Assembly (NCBI GenBank): GCA_964591705.1
Contig: CAZQCX010000001.1
Location: forward strand, 50,399-114,398
Reading direction: 5' to 3'
Source: UBA11855 sp964591705
GTDB lineage: Archaea > Thermoproteota > Bathyarchaeia > Bathyarchaeales > Bathycorpusculaceae
Length of the DNA stretch: 64,000 bases
The notes under the pieces were generated by a model, which worked only from the letters and a program-made list of their open reading frames with translations, searched no databases and was not told where the DNA came from. This document shows, piece by piece, positions 50,789-59,583 of the stretch. The position numbers and the translations under genes are program-made. Position 1 is the first letter of the stretch, and each line of letters opens with the position of its first letter.

Positions 50789-51428
50789 TCACCGAAAGTT
50801 TTTGGTGCGTTGGCGTTCTCTGTTCCTGTCGATTGCCTCTTGGATGACGTTCTTCACGTTGCTGCATCCGACTTCCTTCGTTTCCAGTATTTCGAGACCC
50901 GTGCTGAGCCGGTTAACTTCCGTAATCAGTTTGTTAGCGTTTCCGAGTGTGTCGAGGATTATGATTCCTCTGAGTCCGTTGAAGAATTGCTTTAGGGTTG
51001 CTTCGTCCAAGCCTTCTTTCCGCATCAGGTCTTGAGTGTGCTTGAAGAAATCCGTCATTCCCGGCGAGAGAAATAACAGGTCGTGACTGGGATCTGCTTC
51101 GAGGGATTTCCCTTTGCCCCCAAGCTGGCAGTCAACGCAGTTTTGGGCGTTGATTTTGACTATCCCGTATTCATCGGCGAGTTTCTTCATCTCGTTATCC
51201 GGTCCGAGGCAGAGGTCGCCAAACACCAGTATGACGTTCCCACGGTGGCTCTTCAGAGCCCTGTCGATCACGGGTCGCAAGTGTTTTTCTATTTGGGCGT
51301 AGTCCACGTGGAAATACTTGCTGACGAGTAGCAAGTCAGCTTCCAAGTTGCCCTCTTGGATTAGTTTTTTTGATTTCGTCTTTCAGGACGCTGCATGAAA
51401 CTAAGCATGGTTTCGCCGTGTCATTCAT
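50789..51428 (-). pseudogene. DUF1638 family protein with a frameshift in an A7 run
   Basis: From the ATG at 51428 the frame reads MNDTAKPCLVSCSVLKDEIKK, then the other frame continues seamlessly with LIQEGNLEADLLLVSKYF to the stop at 50789. The switch lies in a run of seven A on the coding strand (plus positions 51365-51371); removing one A restores a 212-residue protein. VILVFGDLCLGP and NAQNCVDCQLGG are typical of DUF1638, a family often near corrinoid methyltransferases and of unknown activity. Without the shift only the 185-residue part from 51346 is made. A sequencing slip, a true mutation or ribosomal slippage are all possible. Confidence 0.75.
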
Positions 51429-51579
51429 AAGTTCTCACTCTTGAAATGCGAGACTAGGGATTTAAAGAGAAGGAGGGTTCTCCGGCTGTTTTCGCTCGTG
51501 ATAAGATACGACCTTTCGGACAAAGCTCAAAAGGTACCTGTGACATAAGCTGTGGCGCAACCAAACAAAGTCCTATGTT

Positions 51580-52062
51580 GTGACTCCAATGGAATGTCTT
51601 CTGGTCCTGTATTCTCACCACCATAACAACACCGAGAAAGTCGCCAACGTCTTTGCCAGAATTTTGGATGCACAAGTAAAGACACCCGCGCAAACAAACC
51701 CTGAAGAGCTCAAGGAATGCGATCTAATAGGCTTCGGATCAGGAATAGACAGTGACAAGCACTATCAAGTCTTGCTTGACTTTGCAAACGAGCTTCCCCG
51801 CCTGACGGGCAAGAACACCTTCATTTTCTCAACCAGTGCCATGACTGGAGAAGACAAGCTCTCCAAGGACCACGTGGCGCTCAGGGAGAGACTCCAAAGC
51901 AAAGGCTGCAAGATAGTTGGTGAATTTCAATGTTTGGGCTTTAACACAAATGGCTTTCTCAGGTATTTCGGCGGGATGAATAAGGGCAGACCCAACACTG
52001 GAGACCTTAAACGCGCTGAAGAATTCGCTCAGAACCTGAAGCAGCGCTTGCGAGAGCCTTGA
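51580..52062 (+). CDS. Flavodoxin-like protein
   Basis: A 160-residue FMN-binding protein. LLVLYSHHHNNTEKVANVF is the phosphate-binding loop (usually S/T-x-T-G-N-T; here HHHNNT), followed by DLIGFGSGIDSDKH and NTFIFSTSAMTG. It probably serves as an electron carrier or NADPH-quinone type reductase partner. The start is GTG 51580 or ATG 51589. It stands alone between the DUF1638 and DUF167 genes. Confidence 0.85.
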   Translation: MTPMECLLVLYSHHHNNTEKVANVFARILDAQVKTPAQTNPEELKECDLIGFGSGIDSDKHYQVLLDFANELPRLTGKNTFIFSTSAMTGEDKLSKDHVALRERLQSKGCKIVGEFQCLGFNTNGFLRYFGGMNKGRPNTGDLKRAEEFAQNLKQRLREP

Positions 52063-52130
52063 AGCTTGGAATTTGACCCAATAGTAGTCTATTCGGCTAT
52101 CTTTGCGAATTGCCAGTTTTCTCATAAAAA

Positions 52131-52412
52131 CTACCTATTGCTTCGCAGAATGCTTCTTTCGACTTCGGCTTTCGTGAGGTTTCTGATTACGAGTTTCTTT
52201 TTTCTTGAAGTCGCGCCTGAAGCTAGCTCAACTAGGGTGCGGAAGAATCTTGAGAGTTCTTTGATTATCTCTTTATTCACTTTGTTTTTGGCAGGTTCTT
52301 CCGTTGAGGAAACGACTATGTCCCCACTTTCGACTGCGACTTTGAATTCTCGTTGGTTTGGTTTCACGAAAACCTCTATGATCGTGCCTTCTTTGGTTTC
52401 TGCGAGTTTCAT
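52131..52412 (-). CDS. DUF167 family protein
   Basis: A 93-residue protein starting MKLAETKEGTIIEVFVKPNQREFKV, with KNKVNKEIIKELSRFF and GATSRKKKLVIRNL, the order seen in the YggU/DUF167 family (function unknown). The ATG overlaps the topoisomerase stop (ATGA), so it is translated from the same message. The longer frame to 52526 is out-of-frame topoisomerase sequence. Confidence 0.85.
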   Translation of the reverse strand: MKLAETKEGTIIEVFVKPNQREFKVAVESGDIVVSSTEEPAKNKVNKEIIKELSRFFRTLVELASGATSRKKKLVIRNLTKAEVERSILRSNR

Positions 52413-54052
52413 GCAGTTGTGCACTCGGTTTCTGCTACTTTTTGTTGCTGCAGTGCCCAACTGAATTTCTTTCTCAGCGTCGCGGGGTAGAATTTCTCTA
52501 AATCGAAGCTGACTTTTTTTGCCCATTTGACGTATGCTGTTGGGTCGATGTATGAATTCAGCGAGGTGCCGAGGTTGTACTCCTTGGTCAGTTTTGTTAG
52601 TTCTAAGTCGAGTCTGGCTTTTTCCACTCTGGCTTGCGCGGATTCGGTCTTCTTTCCTTCTTTCTTTTTCTGTTTCAGCTGGGCTTCGAGTTCTTTGATG
52701 TGTGTTTCTTTCTTTGCGAGGCGTTCGTCAAATGTCGGTGGGATTTTGCGTTTATGGTTTGCGACTTCGGCCACTTTTAGGTTAGCCATTTTTGCTGCGT
52801 GTGTTTTCCTGTAGTCCGGGTCTTCTTTTGAGACTCTGGTTTTTTCCAGTTCTTCTTTGACTGTTTTTGTGCATCGCCACGTGCGGAATACTTTGGCTGT
52901 TAGGCCGGGCATTTTCTCTGATAGGAAGCGTGAGACCTTTTTGGAGTCTATGCCTTCGAAGAGGTGTTTTTCGCCGCTCTCGGCCGTGTACTGTTGGATA
53001 TTCTTGACAACTGACGGTGGCGCTTGGACTTGTTTTACCCATCTAACTGAATCTTTGCCGAGGAAGTCAAAGTGTATTATGTCGCCCTCGATCTTGATGT
53101 GTTCTGGTCTTAGTGTTATGGCGCCTACGGTGTCGGCTTCGTCTGGGTCTTTTTCGTCTCCCACCCTCATGTTTGGTTTGAGGATTAGCCAGGAAACTGT
53201 CGCGACTTTTCGTCTGTTCTCGTCGTTTGAGCCGAGGTTTTTGAGTATATGGTCTTCGATTTTTGCGATTTGTTTGCCGAGGGCTTCGGCTTTCTTGAAT
53301 TTTTCTTTCTCGCGGTTCTGCTTCAAGAAGGCTGAGTCGCTGAACCAGACGTACTTGATTTTTCCCGTCAGCTTGTCTTGCCATTTGGCTATGTACATCT
53401 TGTCTTTTTCCCAGACGACTTCCTTCCAGTTGCCTTCTGGTTTCATGCTTGTGTCTGAAAGGTTCAGCGTGATGTCCGTCTCGCTTGGGCCTTCCTTCCA
53501 TCTTCCGCGTTGGGGGTGATCTCCGCGTCCGGCGAAGAGGCATGAAGGTTCTGCGGTCCAGTTGGCGACTTCAATTCTGTGTCCATCAACCTCTGCAATG
53601 CCGTATTTATCCTTGAGCTCCAGCCTTATTGCCTTGCGCTCTTCAGCCATCTTCTTTTTCTCGGCTGGAGTAAGGTTAAGTTTGTTTTGTTTCTCTTTCT
53701 CTATGACCTCTTGGACTTCGGAGAAGTCTATTTCTTGGTGAATGGGCGCTGCAGGGTTGACTAAGTCATTTGATTCGCATTCTTCGATTTTCTTCTGGTA
53801 TTCCTGGGCGAAGGATGTCAACTTGTTTGAGTTTGAGTTTTCTAGTTGCAGCTGTTCTAGAAATTCGTGCATGAAGTTTTTCATGAATATCTTGTCAGGC
53901 GGCGACAGTGTGGATTGCCTTTTCCTAATCCATGCGACGGCCATCTGTTCGCTCTTTGGGGCTAGTTTTATTGTTTCGCCATGGATGCATATTTTGAAGC
54001 CTTTTGCTTCATAAGCAGGAACGTATACACCGTTGTGTTTCAAACTTGTCAA
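52409..54052 (-). CDS. DNA topoisomerase IB, eukaryote type
   Basis: Relaxes supercoils by a 3'-phosphotyrosine intermediate. The 547-residue protein aligns with eukaryotic Top1 through core and C-terminal domains. All five catalytic residues are visible: Arg296 (MRVGDEKD), Lys333 (LGKDSVRW), Arg390 (AKVFRTWR), His433 (VANHKRKIP) and Tyr501 (TSLNSYIDP). A charged linker, about 445-490, separates the last two as in eukaryotes. The long disordered eukaryotic N-terminus is absent. Among archaea this enzyme is known from Thaumarchaeota and relatives including Bathyarchaeia, which supports the placement of the window. Confidence 0.95.
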   Translation of the reverse strand: MTSLKHNGVYVPAYEAKGFKICIHGETIKLAPKSEQMAVAWIRKRQSTLSPPDKIFMKNFMHEFLEQLQLENSNSNKLTSFAQEYQKKIEECESNDLVNPAAPIHQEIDFSEVQEVIEKEKQNKLNLTPAEKKKMAEERKAIRLELKDKYGIAEVDGHRIEVANWTAEPSCLFAGRGDHPQRGRWKEGPSETDITLNLSDTSMKPEGNWKEVVWEKDKMYIAKWQDKLTGKIKYVWFSDSAFLKQNREKEKFKKAEALGKQIAKIEDHILKNLGSNDENRRKVATVSWLILKPNMRVGDEKDPDEADTVGAITLRPEHIKIEGDIIHFDFLGKDSVRWVKQVQAPPSVVKNIQQYTAESGEKHLFEGIDSKKVSRFLSEKMPGLTAKVFRTWRCTKTVKEELEKTRVSKEDPDYRKTHAAKMANLKVAEVANHKRKIPPTFDERLAKKETHIKELEAQLKQKKKEGKKTESAQARVEKARLDLELTKLTKEYNLGTSLNSYIDPTAYVKWAKKVSFDLEKFYPATLRKKFSWALQQQKVAETECTTA

Positions 54053-54175
54053 AATCTGCTTTATCTTTAAAGCCTCCCATTTCTACTCTCAGTTTTCGCG
54101 GCAGGAGCGTCGGTCTTTTTCTTTTCCCTTCATTTTCTCGCTTAAAAACCTTCACCATCAAATAATCAGGCGGGT

Positions 54176-54580
54176 CTAGAAGTCAAGAACCGTTTTTTTG
54201 GCTGCTCTGTTTCGCTGCAGCTTCTTGTAAAGCTCTTCAACGGTTTTGCGTTCCACGTAGCCCTTGTGAGGGCGGAAGCCTCCTGAGAAGCCTCCGGGAA
54301 TGTGCAGAAGCTCGTGTATCAGGGTTCTCTCCTTCTCTTCTTTCGGCATCTTGTCGTAAATCTCTGAGACAACCTCGATTGTGTATGACGGCGGAAGATT
54401 CAGAACTCCTTGCCACAGTTTGCCCAATCCGTGGATGCGCGCTATTGTGCGTCTTGCTTTGGAGCCTTTGCTTCTAACGCAGAAAACGAATTGTGGGACC
54501 ACATGGAAGAGTTCCAAGTCTTTGGCGATCTGGTCAACTTGACTCTTAATGTCTGGGGCATCGCTGTACTTAATGGGCAT
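54176..54580 (-). CDS. Putative zinc metallopeptidase (small HExxH protein)
   Basis: A 134-residue protein with the zincin motif HELLH in TLIHELLHIPGGFSGGF and a downstream His in FRPHKGYVE that can act as third ligand. The N-terminal strand part FHVVPQFVFCVRSKGSKARRTIARI is like the small phage/archaeal predicted metallopeptidases. Soluble, so it would act in the cytoplasm. The substrate is unknown. It is followed after 123 bases by the topoisomerase gene on the same strand. Confidence 0.75.
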   Translation of the reverse strand: MPIKYSDAPDIKSQVDQIAKDLELFHVVPQFVFCVRSKGSKARRTIARIHGLGKLWQGVLNLPPSYTIEVVSEIYDKMPKEEKERTLIHELLHIPGGFSGGFRPHKGYVERKTVEELYKKLQRNRAAKKTVLDF

Positions 54581-54784
54581 AGGTTCTTCCTGCTATGTTC
54601 TCTGGATTAGAGACTGCAGTTGGAGTTAAAACCTCTTCTGCTCATGGATCTCGTTTTCGATTCTTGCAGATGTCTCATTGAAAGGTTTCTTGTGTCCTGA
54701 TTGTCCTTTCATTGCGCTTATGGCAAGCTTTATTACGTTGCCTAGCGTTCCTCATGATAAAAACTGGAAAAAAGGTATAGAAAA

Positions 54785-55708
54785 ATGAAATTTGGCACAT
54801 ACACGTTCCTACCGGAGAAAGCCGAAGGCTTTGATTTCCACTTATACCGTGTTAAACCTGAAGTGGGCAGGCGAATGCCACCTATACCTGACATGTATAG
54901 CAACATCGCGATTTTTGGAGACAATGTTACCGCTCGCAATCACCCCGACTGGATTTCACAGTCCCCTCTTGGTCCTGCTTGGAGAACCAACAACAACTTC
55001 AATGTTCGCTGGGATGTTCTCTGTGCCACTCAGCCTGAGCACCGCGCTGAGCAACTGGATTATATTGAGGATGTGGCGCGGAAGAGTCAGGGTGTCTGGT
55101 TGAACAGCATTCATTTCGCTGAGCATGGACACTGCATATGCCCGCGGTGCAAAGAGCTTCACGCAAAGAGCGGTCTAAGCTGGCTCGAATGGCGCAGAAA
55201 AGAAGTCACCGAGTACATGAAGCTAGTCAGTGAGCGAGTCCGCGACCGGGCAAAAAAGAAATTTGTTATTGGCGTATTGCCGGATCCCGTTACAAGCTAT
55301 GAACGTTTTGGCATAAACTTTGATGACCTTGCACCGTTGACTGATGAGTTCCTAGTTGTGATGTTCAGCAAGAACTACGCTACCCCATGGTACTGGGAAA
55401 CACTCACACGCAACTTCAAAAAGATCTTCAAGGATGTACCATTGAACATATCGCTTTACGTTTTCGGTCCCGGCGATAGCCCAGGAGAAGTGCCAACTCC
55501 GAAAGAGTTGATGACAGTCTCCGTACGGATGGCACGCGCAGGCGTTGACAACATACTCTATCTTGCTGAGAAAGCGAGCCAGATTACTGATTTCCAGAAA
55601 GCAGCCGTTGCCAACGTGGAACTGCAGGAAACTTTGAGAAGCTACGGTGGTCGGCCAGTTCAAGAGTATCTTGACTTTGTGAAGAGCTGGGAAAAAGTCG
55701 TCAAGTAG
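54785..55708 (+). CDS. TIM-barrel-like hypothetical protein (307 aa)
   Basis: A soluble 307-residue protein. Segments WLNSIHFAEHGHCICPRCKELH, FVIGVLPDPVTSY and ISLYVFGPGDSP look like strands and loops of a TIM barrel related to family-10-like glycosidases, in which an xHxCxCPRC loop is often found. No signal peptide is seen, so it is cytoplasmic. The catalytic acid residues cannot be named with certainty. It stands alone with a TATA-like CTTTATTA about 50 bases upstream. Confidence 0.6.
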   Translation: MKFGTYTFLPEKAEGFDFHLYRVKPEVGRRMPPIPDMYSNIAIFGDNVTARNHPDWISQSPLGPAWRTNNNFNVRWDVLCATQPEHRAEQLDYIEDVARKSQGVWLNSIHFAEHGHCICPRCKELHAKSGLSWLEWRRKEVTEYMKLVSERVRDRAKKKFVIGVLPDPVTSYERFGINFDDLAPLTDEFLVVMFSKNYATPWYWETLTRNFKKIFKDVPLNISLYVFGPGDSPGEVPTPKELMTVSVRMARAGVDNILYLAEKASQITDFQKAAVANVELQETLRSYGGRPVQEYLDFVKSWEKVVK

Positions 55709-55909
55709 CTTTAAAACGCGATACCGTAAACCACGGCAGCTCCGTTGAGACGGTGTCTGCTGACTTTTTATTCTCTTCGTTCAGTAGTTTTGATGTTGGG
55801 GTAGTTGAGCAGGAAAATTTGCAAAGTCTTTTCCAATTCCAACTCTTGGAGCAGAGCCTGTGTCCAGTGGGTTATGTGGCGACTTTGCTGTGTGCGAACT
55901 CGGTTAAGG

Positions 55910-56347
55910 TTACTTCTGGTTGGCTTTTCTGCAGGGGCGGCAGAGTTCTATCATTGCTGGGATCGTCGACGGTACTGCGAATACTATGTCTGTGTCTGTT
56001 ACTACGCCAACGAGTTTTTCGTTTTCGGTCACAGGCAGATGCTTAATCTTCCAGTGTTTCATGAGCTTGACTGCTTCTTCGACAGTTGCTTCATGGTCTA
56101 TTGTCACAAGCGGGTTTGTGTAGACCATTCTTGCGATAATCGAGTTGAGTGGAGTGTCGTGTTCCACTGCGCGGACGAGTATGTCTTTGACTGTTATGAT
56201 TCCTGTCGGTCTGCCACTTTCCACGACGAAGATCGCATCTTTGTCGTATTTTGTCATTATTGAAACTACTTCTTTTACGGAGGTTTCGTTGCTGACTACC
56301 TTAACGTCTTTTGACATGATGTCTCTGACGAGGATGTTGCTTGCCAT
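55910..56347 (-). CDS. CBS-domain pair protein
   Basis: A 145-residue protein made of two CBS repeats: VRDIMSKDVKVVSNETSVKEVVSIM and VYTNPLVTIDHEATVEEAVKLM, each ending in a strand with GIITVKDI or GVVTDTDI. Such pairs bind adenine nucleotides or S-adenosylmethionine and act as stand-alone regulators. The tail has CRPCRKANQK, which may be a half metal site. The partner is unknown. Confidence 0.88.
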   Translation of the reverse strand: MASNILVRDIMSKDVKVVSNETSVKEVVSIMTKYDKDAIFVVESGRPTGIITVKDILVRAVEHDTPLNSIIARMVYTNPLVTIDHEATVEEAVKLMKHWKIKHLPVTENEKLVGVVTDTDIVFAVPSTIPAMIELCRPCRKANQK

Positions 56348-56384
56348 TTCGATTTCTTCCTTTCGTGTATGACTTGTGGTAGGG

Positions 56385-56765
56385 CTATTTATCTGTTTTT
56401 TTGCTCTCGCCTAAGCTCAGCATGTTTATTTCGATCTCGTATGCGGTGAAAATCCCTTCGGCAGACGGATAGATTCTTGTAACGTACTCCATGGCTTCTT
56501 CGAGGCTTCTTGCGGTGGGGACTATGTTCCGGAAGCTGGATGAGTTGAGAAGTTCACCAAGTCTTCCCTCTTGCCTTTTGATGATCTTCGCTCTTATCGT
56601 ACGGTTTTTACCATTCAGGAAAATGGCACTGTCGCCTCTCTTAGCCTTCCCCCTTCTCAACTCAACGTTTTTCTTCCCCGTGACTATCCACTCGAATGGT
56701 TCTTTTCTAATCCGGAAAACTGGCAGATTGCCTCTTCTCCATCCAGCTGAAGCGACCTTGCGCAA
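56385..56765 (-). CDS. ASCH-domain protein
   Basis: A 126-residue protein with the ASCH (PUA-like) pattern: LPVFRIRKEPFEWIVTGKKNVELR at the N-terminus (the substrate-site GKKxxELR), GDSAIFLNGK, and IRAKIIKRQEG. Family members bind RNA or act on modified nucleosides. It is upstream of the CBS gene on the same strand (37-base gap) and may be co-transcribed. Confidence 0.8.
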   Translation of the reverse strand: MRKVASAGWRRGNLPVFRIRKEPFEWIVTGKKNVELRRGKAKRGDSAIFLNGKNRTIRAKIIKRQEGRLGELLNSSSFRNIVPTARSLEEAMEYVTRIYPSAEGIFTAYEIEINMLSLGESKKTDK

Positions 56766-56941
56766 GATCTAGATGGATCTACGCCCATAAAGCTAATAAG
56801 GCTACCCAGTTGGTGGTCATGGTTGTTCTTGTTGCGGCTGGCGTTCTGGTCTACTTCAGGACAGACTCTCGAAACGTCCCCCCATGCTCCCCTCAGTTCG
56901 AGTGTTCTTTTTGTGGAACAACTTGTTCTTCGGGGAGAGTT

Positions 56942-58078
56942 ATGAGCATATTCACAGCGTTATTAAGTGGTACCCTGATGAACAGAATAGTCCATGTCAA
57001 AGCCATAGCCCTTCTTGCGATTCTGATGACTGGAACGGGCGTTACTGGCGGATACGCTGTTATGAAACAAGTGAGCATCCCATTGGAGGTTCAAGGACCT
57101 CTTGAGATCTTGCCCTACAACGCTTCCCTCCACCTCTTTCCAGGTGAAACATTGCATTTCAATGTTGAAATTGAGAACCATGCCCAGGTAAGGTACAACG
57201 CCTATCTGAACTTCAGCCTGAGCGACACCGAGTACCAGGACAGGTTTGTTACCTTTAGTTCATTCATTTATGTTGCGGAGCCGGGAAGAAATAGCTTCCC
57301 TGCTTGGTTGGCGGTTTCCAACCTCGCGCCTGCAGCCAAAATGGAGTTGACAATCAGCATTAATCGAGGCGCAGAACCTTCGACTGAGCTTTATCCACGG
57401 CTTTCTTTGGCGCCTTCGGCAACGCTTCTTGGAGCTGGCGCGAGGTGGGCAGCTAGAAACGGAACTTCAGTATTGTACATCAACTGGCTAGACAACTACA
57501 AGGCGCATTCATCAAAGGATAACGGCTGGGGACCATACAGTGAAGAAAATTACCTAGCAGCAATGAAGAATACGATTATCACCGCGTTAACACAGGAAGG
57601 GTTCCTCGTCACATGTATGGCTGACGTGCCAGACGACCTGTTAGGTTACAGCTTGGTTGTTTTCGAGGCCTACTACGCGGTTGAACCAAAACACGCCTCA
57701 ATCGTGAGGAACTACTTGGCTAACGGCGGCGGCGTTGTTTTGACAGCTGGCGCACCCTGCTATTTCTCGACATACTGCAAAGATATGTGGCCATACAAGA
57801 CTGGCGGTCAAAACCTTGCGTCCCTGCAAGACTGGTTCGGCGGCGCATACTACGTCAATTCAGGAGGGCGAGCAAACTTGTTAGTTGATGCCCCATTTGG
57901 AACCACGCTCTCAGCTCAGACCGAGCTCTACTATGCCAATGCATACGGCGCCGCAGGCGTGATTTCACCGAGCAACACGACAAGGGTTATGGCTTCATGG
58001 GAGAATGGGGCATTGTTTGCCTTCACAAACGAGTATGGCAACGGGAGAATATACTATCAAGCAACGATAGAGTGGTAA
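56942..58078 (+). CDS. Membrane-anchored surface protein with GATase-like domain
   Basis: An exported protein of about 378 residues. A hydrophobic anchor (KAIALLAILMTGTGVTGGYAVM) is followed by a beta-rich domain (about 50-150, LHLFPGETLHFNVEIENHAQVRYNA). A C-terminal alpha/beta region follows with GYSLVVFEAYYAVEPKHASIVRNYL and NGGGVVLTAGAPCYF, like the class I glutamine amidotransferase-like fold of surface proteins. A GGGGAG site just before ATG 56942 favours it; ATG 56978 would start at the anchor, and the frame opens at 56810. It is transcribed toward the secreted caspase-like gene. Confidence 0.65.
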   Translation: MSIFTALLSGTLMNRIVHVKAIALLAILMTGTGVTGGYAVMKQVSIPLEVQGPLEILPYNASLHLFPGETLHFNVEIENHAQVRYNAYLNFSLSDTEYQDRFVTFSSFIYVAEPGRNSFPAWLAVSNLAPAAKMELTISINRGAEPSTELYPRLSLAPSATLLGAGARWAARNGTSVLYINWLDNYKAHSSKDNGWGPYSEENYLAAMKNTIITALTQEGFLVTCMADVPDDLLGYSLVVFEAYYAVEPKHASIVRNYLANGGGVVLTAGAPCYFSTYCKDMWPYKTGGQNLASLQDWFGGAYYVNSGGRANLLVDAPFGTTLSAQTELYYANAYGAAGVISPSNTTRVMASWENGALFAFTNEYGNGRIYYQATIEW

Positions 58079-58279
58079 TCGAAAACGAAGAATGCCCATA
58101 TGAGCTACAGTGCGACAAGTGTTGCCAGAAAACCGAAGGGGTCTGCGGGGTTTTTCCCTCGTCACAGTGGCGATTGTTCCCATGCATTCCATTTTCTCCT
58201 GAACAATCTCGGATAGAAGTAAGTTCCAGAAACATTTTATTAGGGTGCACAAGGTGATTCTACAATTGAGGAACTGGCA

Positions 58280-59146
58280 ATGAGATCAAGAATAATCCCT
58301 GTTCTCTTGCTTCTGGCAATACTGAGCATCAGTGCGGCGTCTGCTGTCTTCGCAGTTCAGTCTTATGAACAAGGCAAAGGCGGATTGAGTGTTCTATCTT
58401 CTGAATTATCCCGAGGGAAACCATCCAAACCGGGAACAGGAGGCATCGCAACCGGAGTTGTTTCAGAGTCCAGCGGGAACCGTTATGCCATAATCATTGG
58501 GATTTCCGACTATGCAGGCACCATTAACGACCTGCAATATTGTGACGACGATGCGCAGGGGTTCAGAACAGTTCTGCTTTCTTATGGCTGGAAGGCGAAA
58601 CAGATCACATTATTGATTGACGAAGATGCCACCCGTGATGCTGTTCTCAATGCCATAGCCACAGTCTCAGCCTCTGCAGAATCTGATGACGCAGTTGTTT
58701 TCTTCTACAGCGGGCACGGCTCGGTAAGTAACTATGACGTTGACGGTGACGGAGAAAAGAAAGACGAATGCATAATTCCCTATGAGTGTGAGTTCGCCTA
58801 TTTCATTTGGGACGGCGACTTGAAGGAAGCTTTTGCAGAATGCAAATCTCAGCGAATGCTATTCTATTTCGACTCTTGCTACTCTGGCGGAATGACAGAC
58901 CTTGAAGGGCCGGGCCGTCTGATATGTATGGCGTGCGGAGAAAACCAGCTATCCCTGGAAAGCAGCGTCTGGCAGAACGGTCAGTTCACGTACTTCTTTG
59001 TAGACCGAGGAATGACAGCCACGCTTGCTGATGCAAACAAGGACAAAAAGGTGACTTTCGAGGAAGCATTCGACTATGCCAAAGCCAACTGTCAACGGCA
59101 GTCACCCATAGCAAGCGACTGGTTCGTAAATGACATGCTGCCTTAG
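58280..59146 (+). CDS. Secreted caspase-like (C14) peptidase
   Basis: A 288-residue exported cysteine peptidase. A signal peptide fills residues about 1-27 (IIPVLLLLAILSISAASAVFA). The caspase fold begins NRYAIIIGISDYAGTINDLQYCDDDA. The catalytic His is in FFYSGHGS and the Cys in YFDSCYSGGM, as in metacaspase/caspase-like proteins. A calcium-loop-like DVDGDGEKKDE sits between them, and DANKDKKVTFEEAF near the C-terminus is an EF-hand-like loop, so calcium activation is plausible. Extracellular location is unusual compared with cytosolic metacaspases. Cleavage after Arg/Lys is the family norm but is not proven here. Confidence 0.88.
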   Translation: MRSRIIPVLLLLAILSISAASAVFAVQSYEQGKGGLSVLSSELSRGKPSKPGTGGIATGVVSESSGNRYAIIIGISDYAGTINDLQYCDDDAQGFRTVLLSYGWKAKQITLLIDEDATRDAVLNAIATVSASAESDDAVVFFYSGHGSVSNYDVDGDGEKKDECIIPYECEFAYFIWDGDLKEAFAECKSQRMLFYFDSCYSGGMTDLEGPGRLICMACGENQLSLESSVWQNGQFTYFFVDRGMTATLADANKDKKVTFEEAFDYAKANCQRQSPIASDWFVNDMLP

Positions 59147-59319
59147 GCAGCCCCTCTTTTTTTGGAAAGAACAAATCTCTTTCCTAGCTGGTACATGTGG
59201 GCTGGAGATCGGTTGAGGCTTCTTAAGTCGGTCAAAGATTGGCTGCGAACGGGGGAGGATAGGTAAAAAAGGTAAGTAAATTCCGCCATTTGCAAGATTT
59301 TTGGTGGAAAAAGCAGCTG

Positions 59320-59339
59320 TTCCTTCCAACTGGAAGGAA
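59320..59339. other. Perfect hairpin TTCCTTCC/GGAAGGAA
   Basis: An 8-bp stem with a four-base AACT loop. No T-run follows on the plus strand, so it is not a simple terminator; it may be an operator or RNA structure. Confidence 0.35.
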
Positions 59340-59545
59340 GTAGGGCAAAAAGCTCGCCACCCAGTCTGCAGGATTTCGCAGTGGGCAACGCGACTTCAAG
59401 GCAGACCGTTGAAGAGACGGCTGAAAAGTTTGTCATTCAGCCTCCACTCAATCGCGTTCGGAACGCAGCAGAATTTGGCTGCAATGACAAGATGGTGCCT
59501 GCGGGAATCATATGTTGCTCCAAGAACTTCTCATCAGAACTCAGA

Positions 59546-59555
59546 TTTTTATATC
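59546..59555 (+). promoter_or_regulatory. TATA box for the Ldh2-type gene
   Basis: TTTTTATATC 29-38 nt before the TTG at 59584. The spacing fits a leaderless or very short-leader message and supports the TTG start. Confidence 0.5.
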
Positions 59556-59583
59556 CGATACACGCTAATTTGTCGGTGATTTC

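Larger units (their letters stand above)
59147..59583. other. Intergenic region, 437 bases, with hairpin
   Basis: Between the caspase-like gene and the Ldh2-type gene. It holds a perfect 8-bp hairpin (59320-59339) and the promoter of the next gene. Frames of 60-97 codons on both strands look random. No RNA family was recognised. Confidence 0.4.

Noticed and set aside
53067..53543. Antisense frame of 158 codons inside the topoisomerase gene
   Set aside because: Extremely basic low-complexity product on the same strand in another frame of a clearly conserved gene; a shadow.
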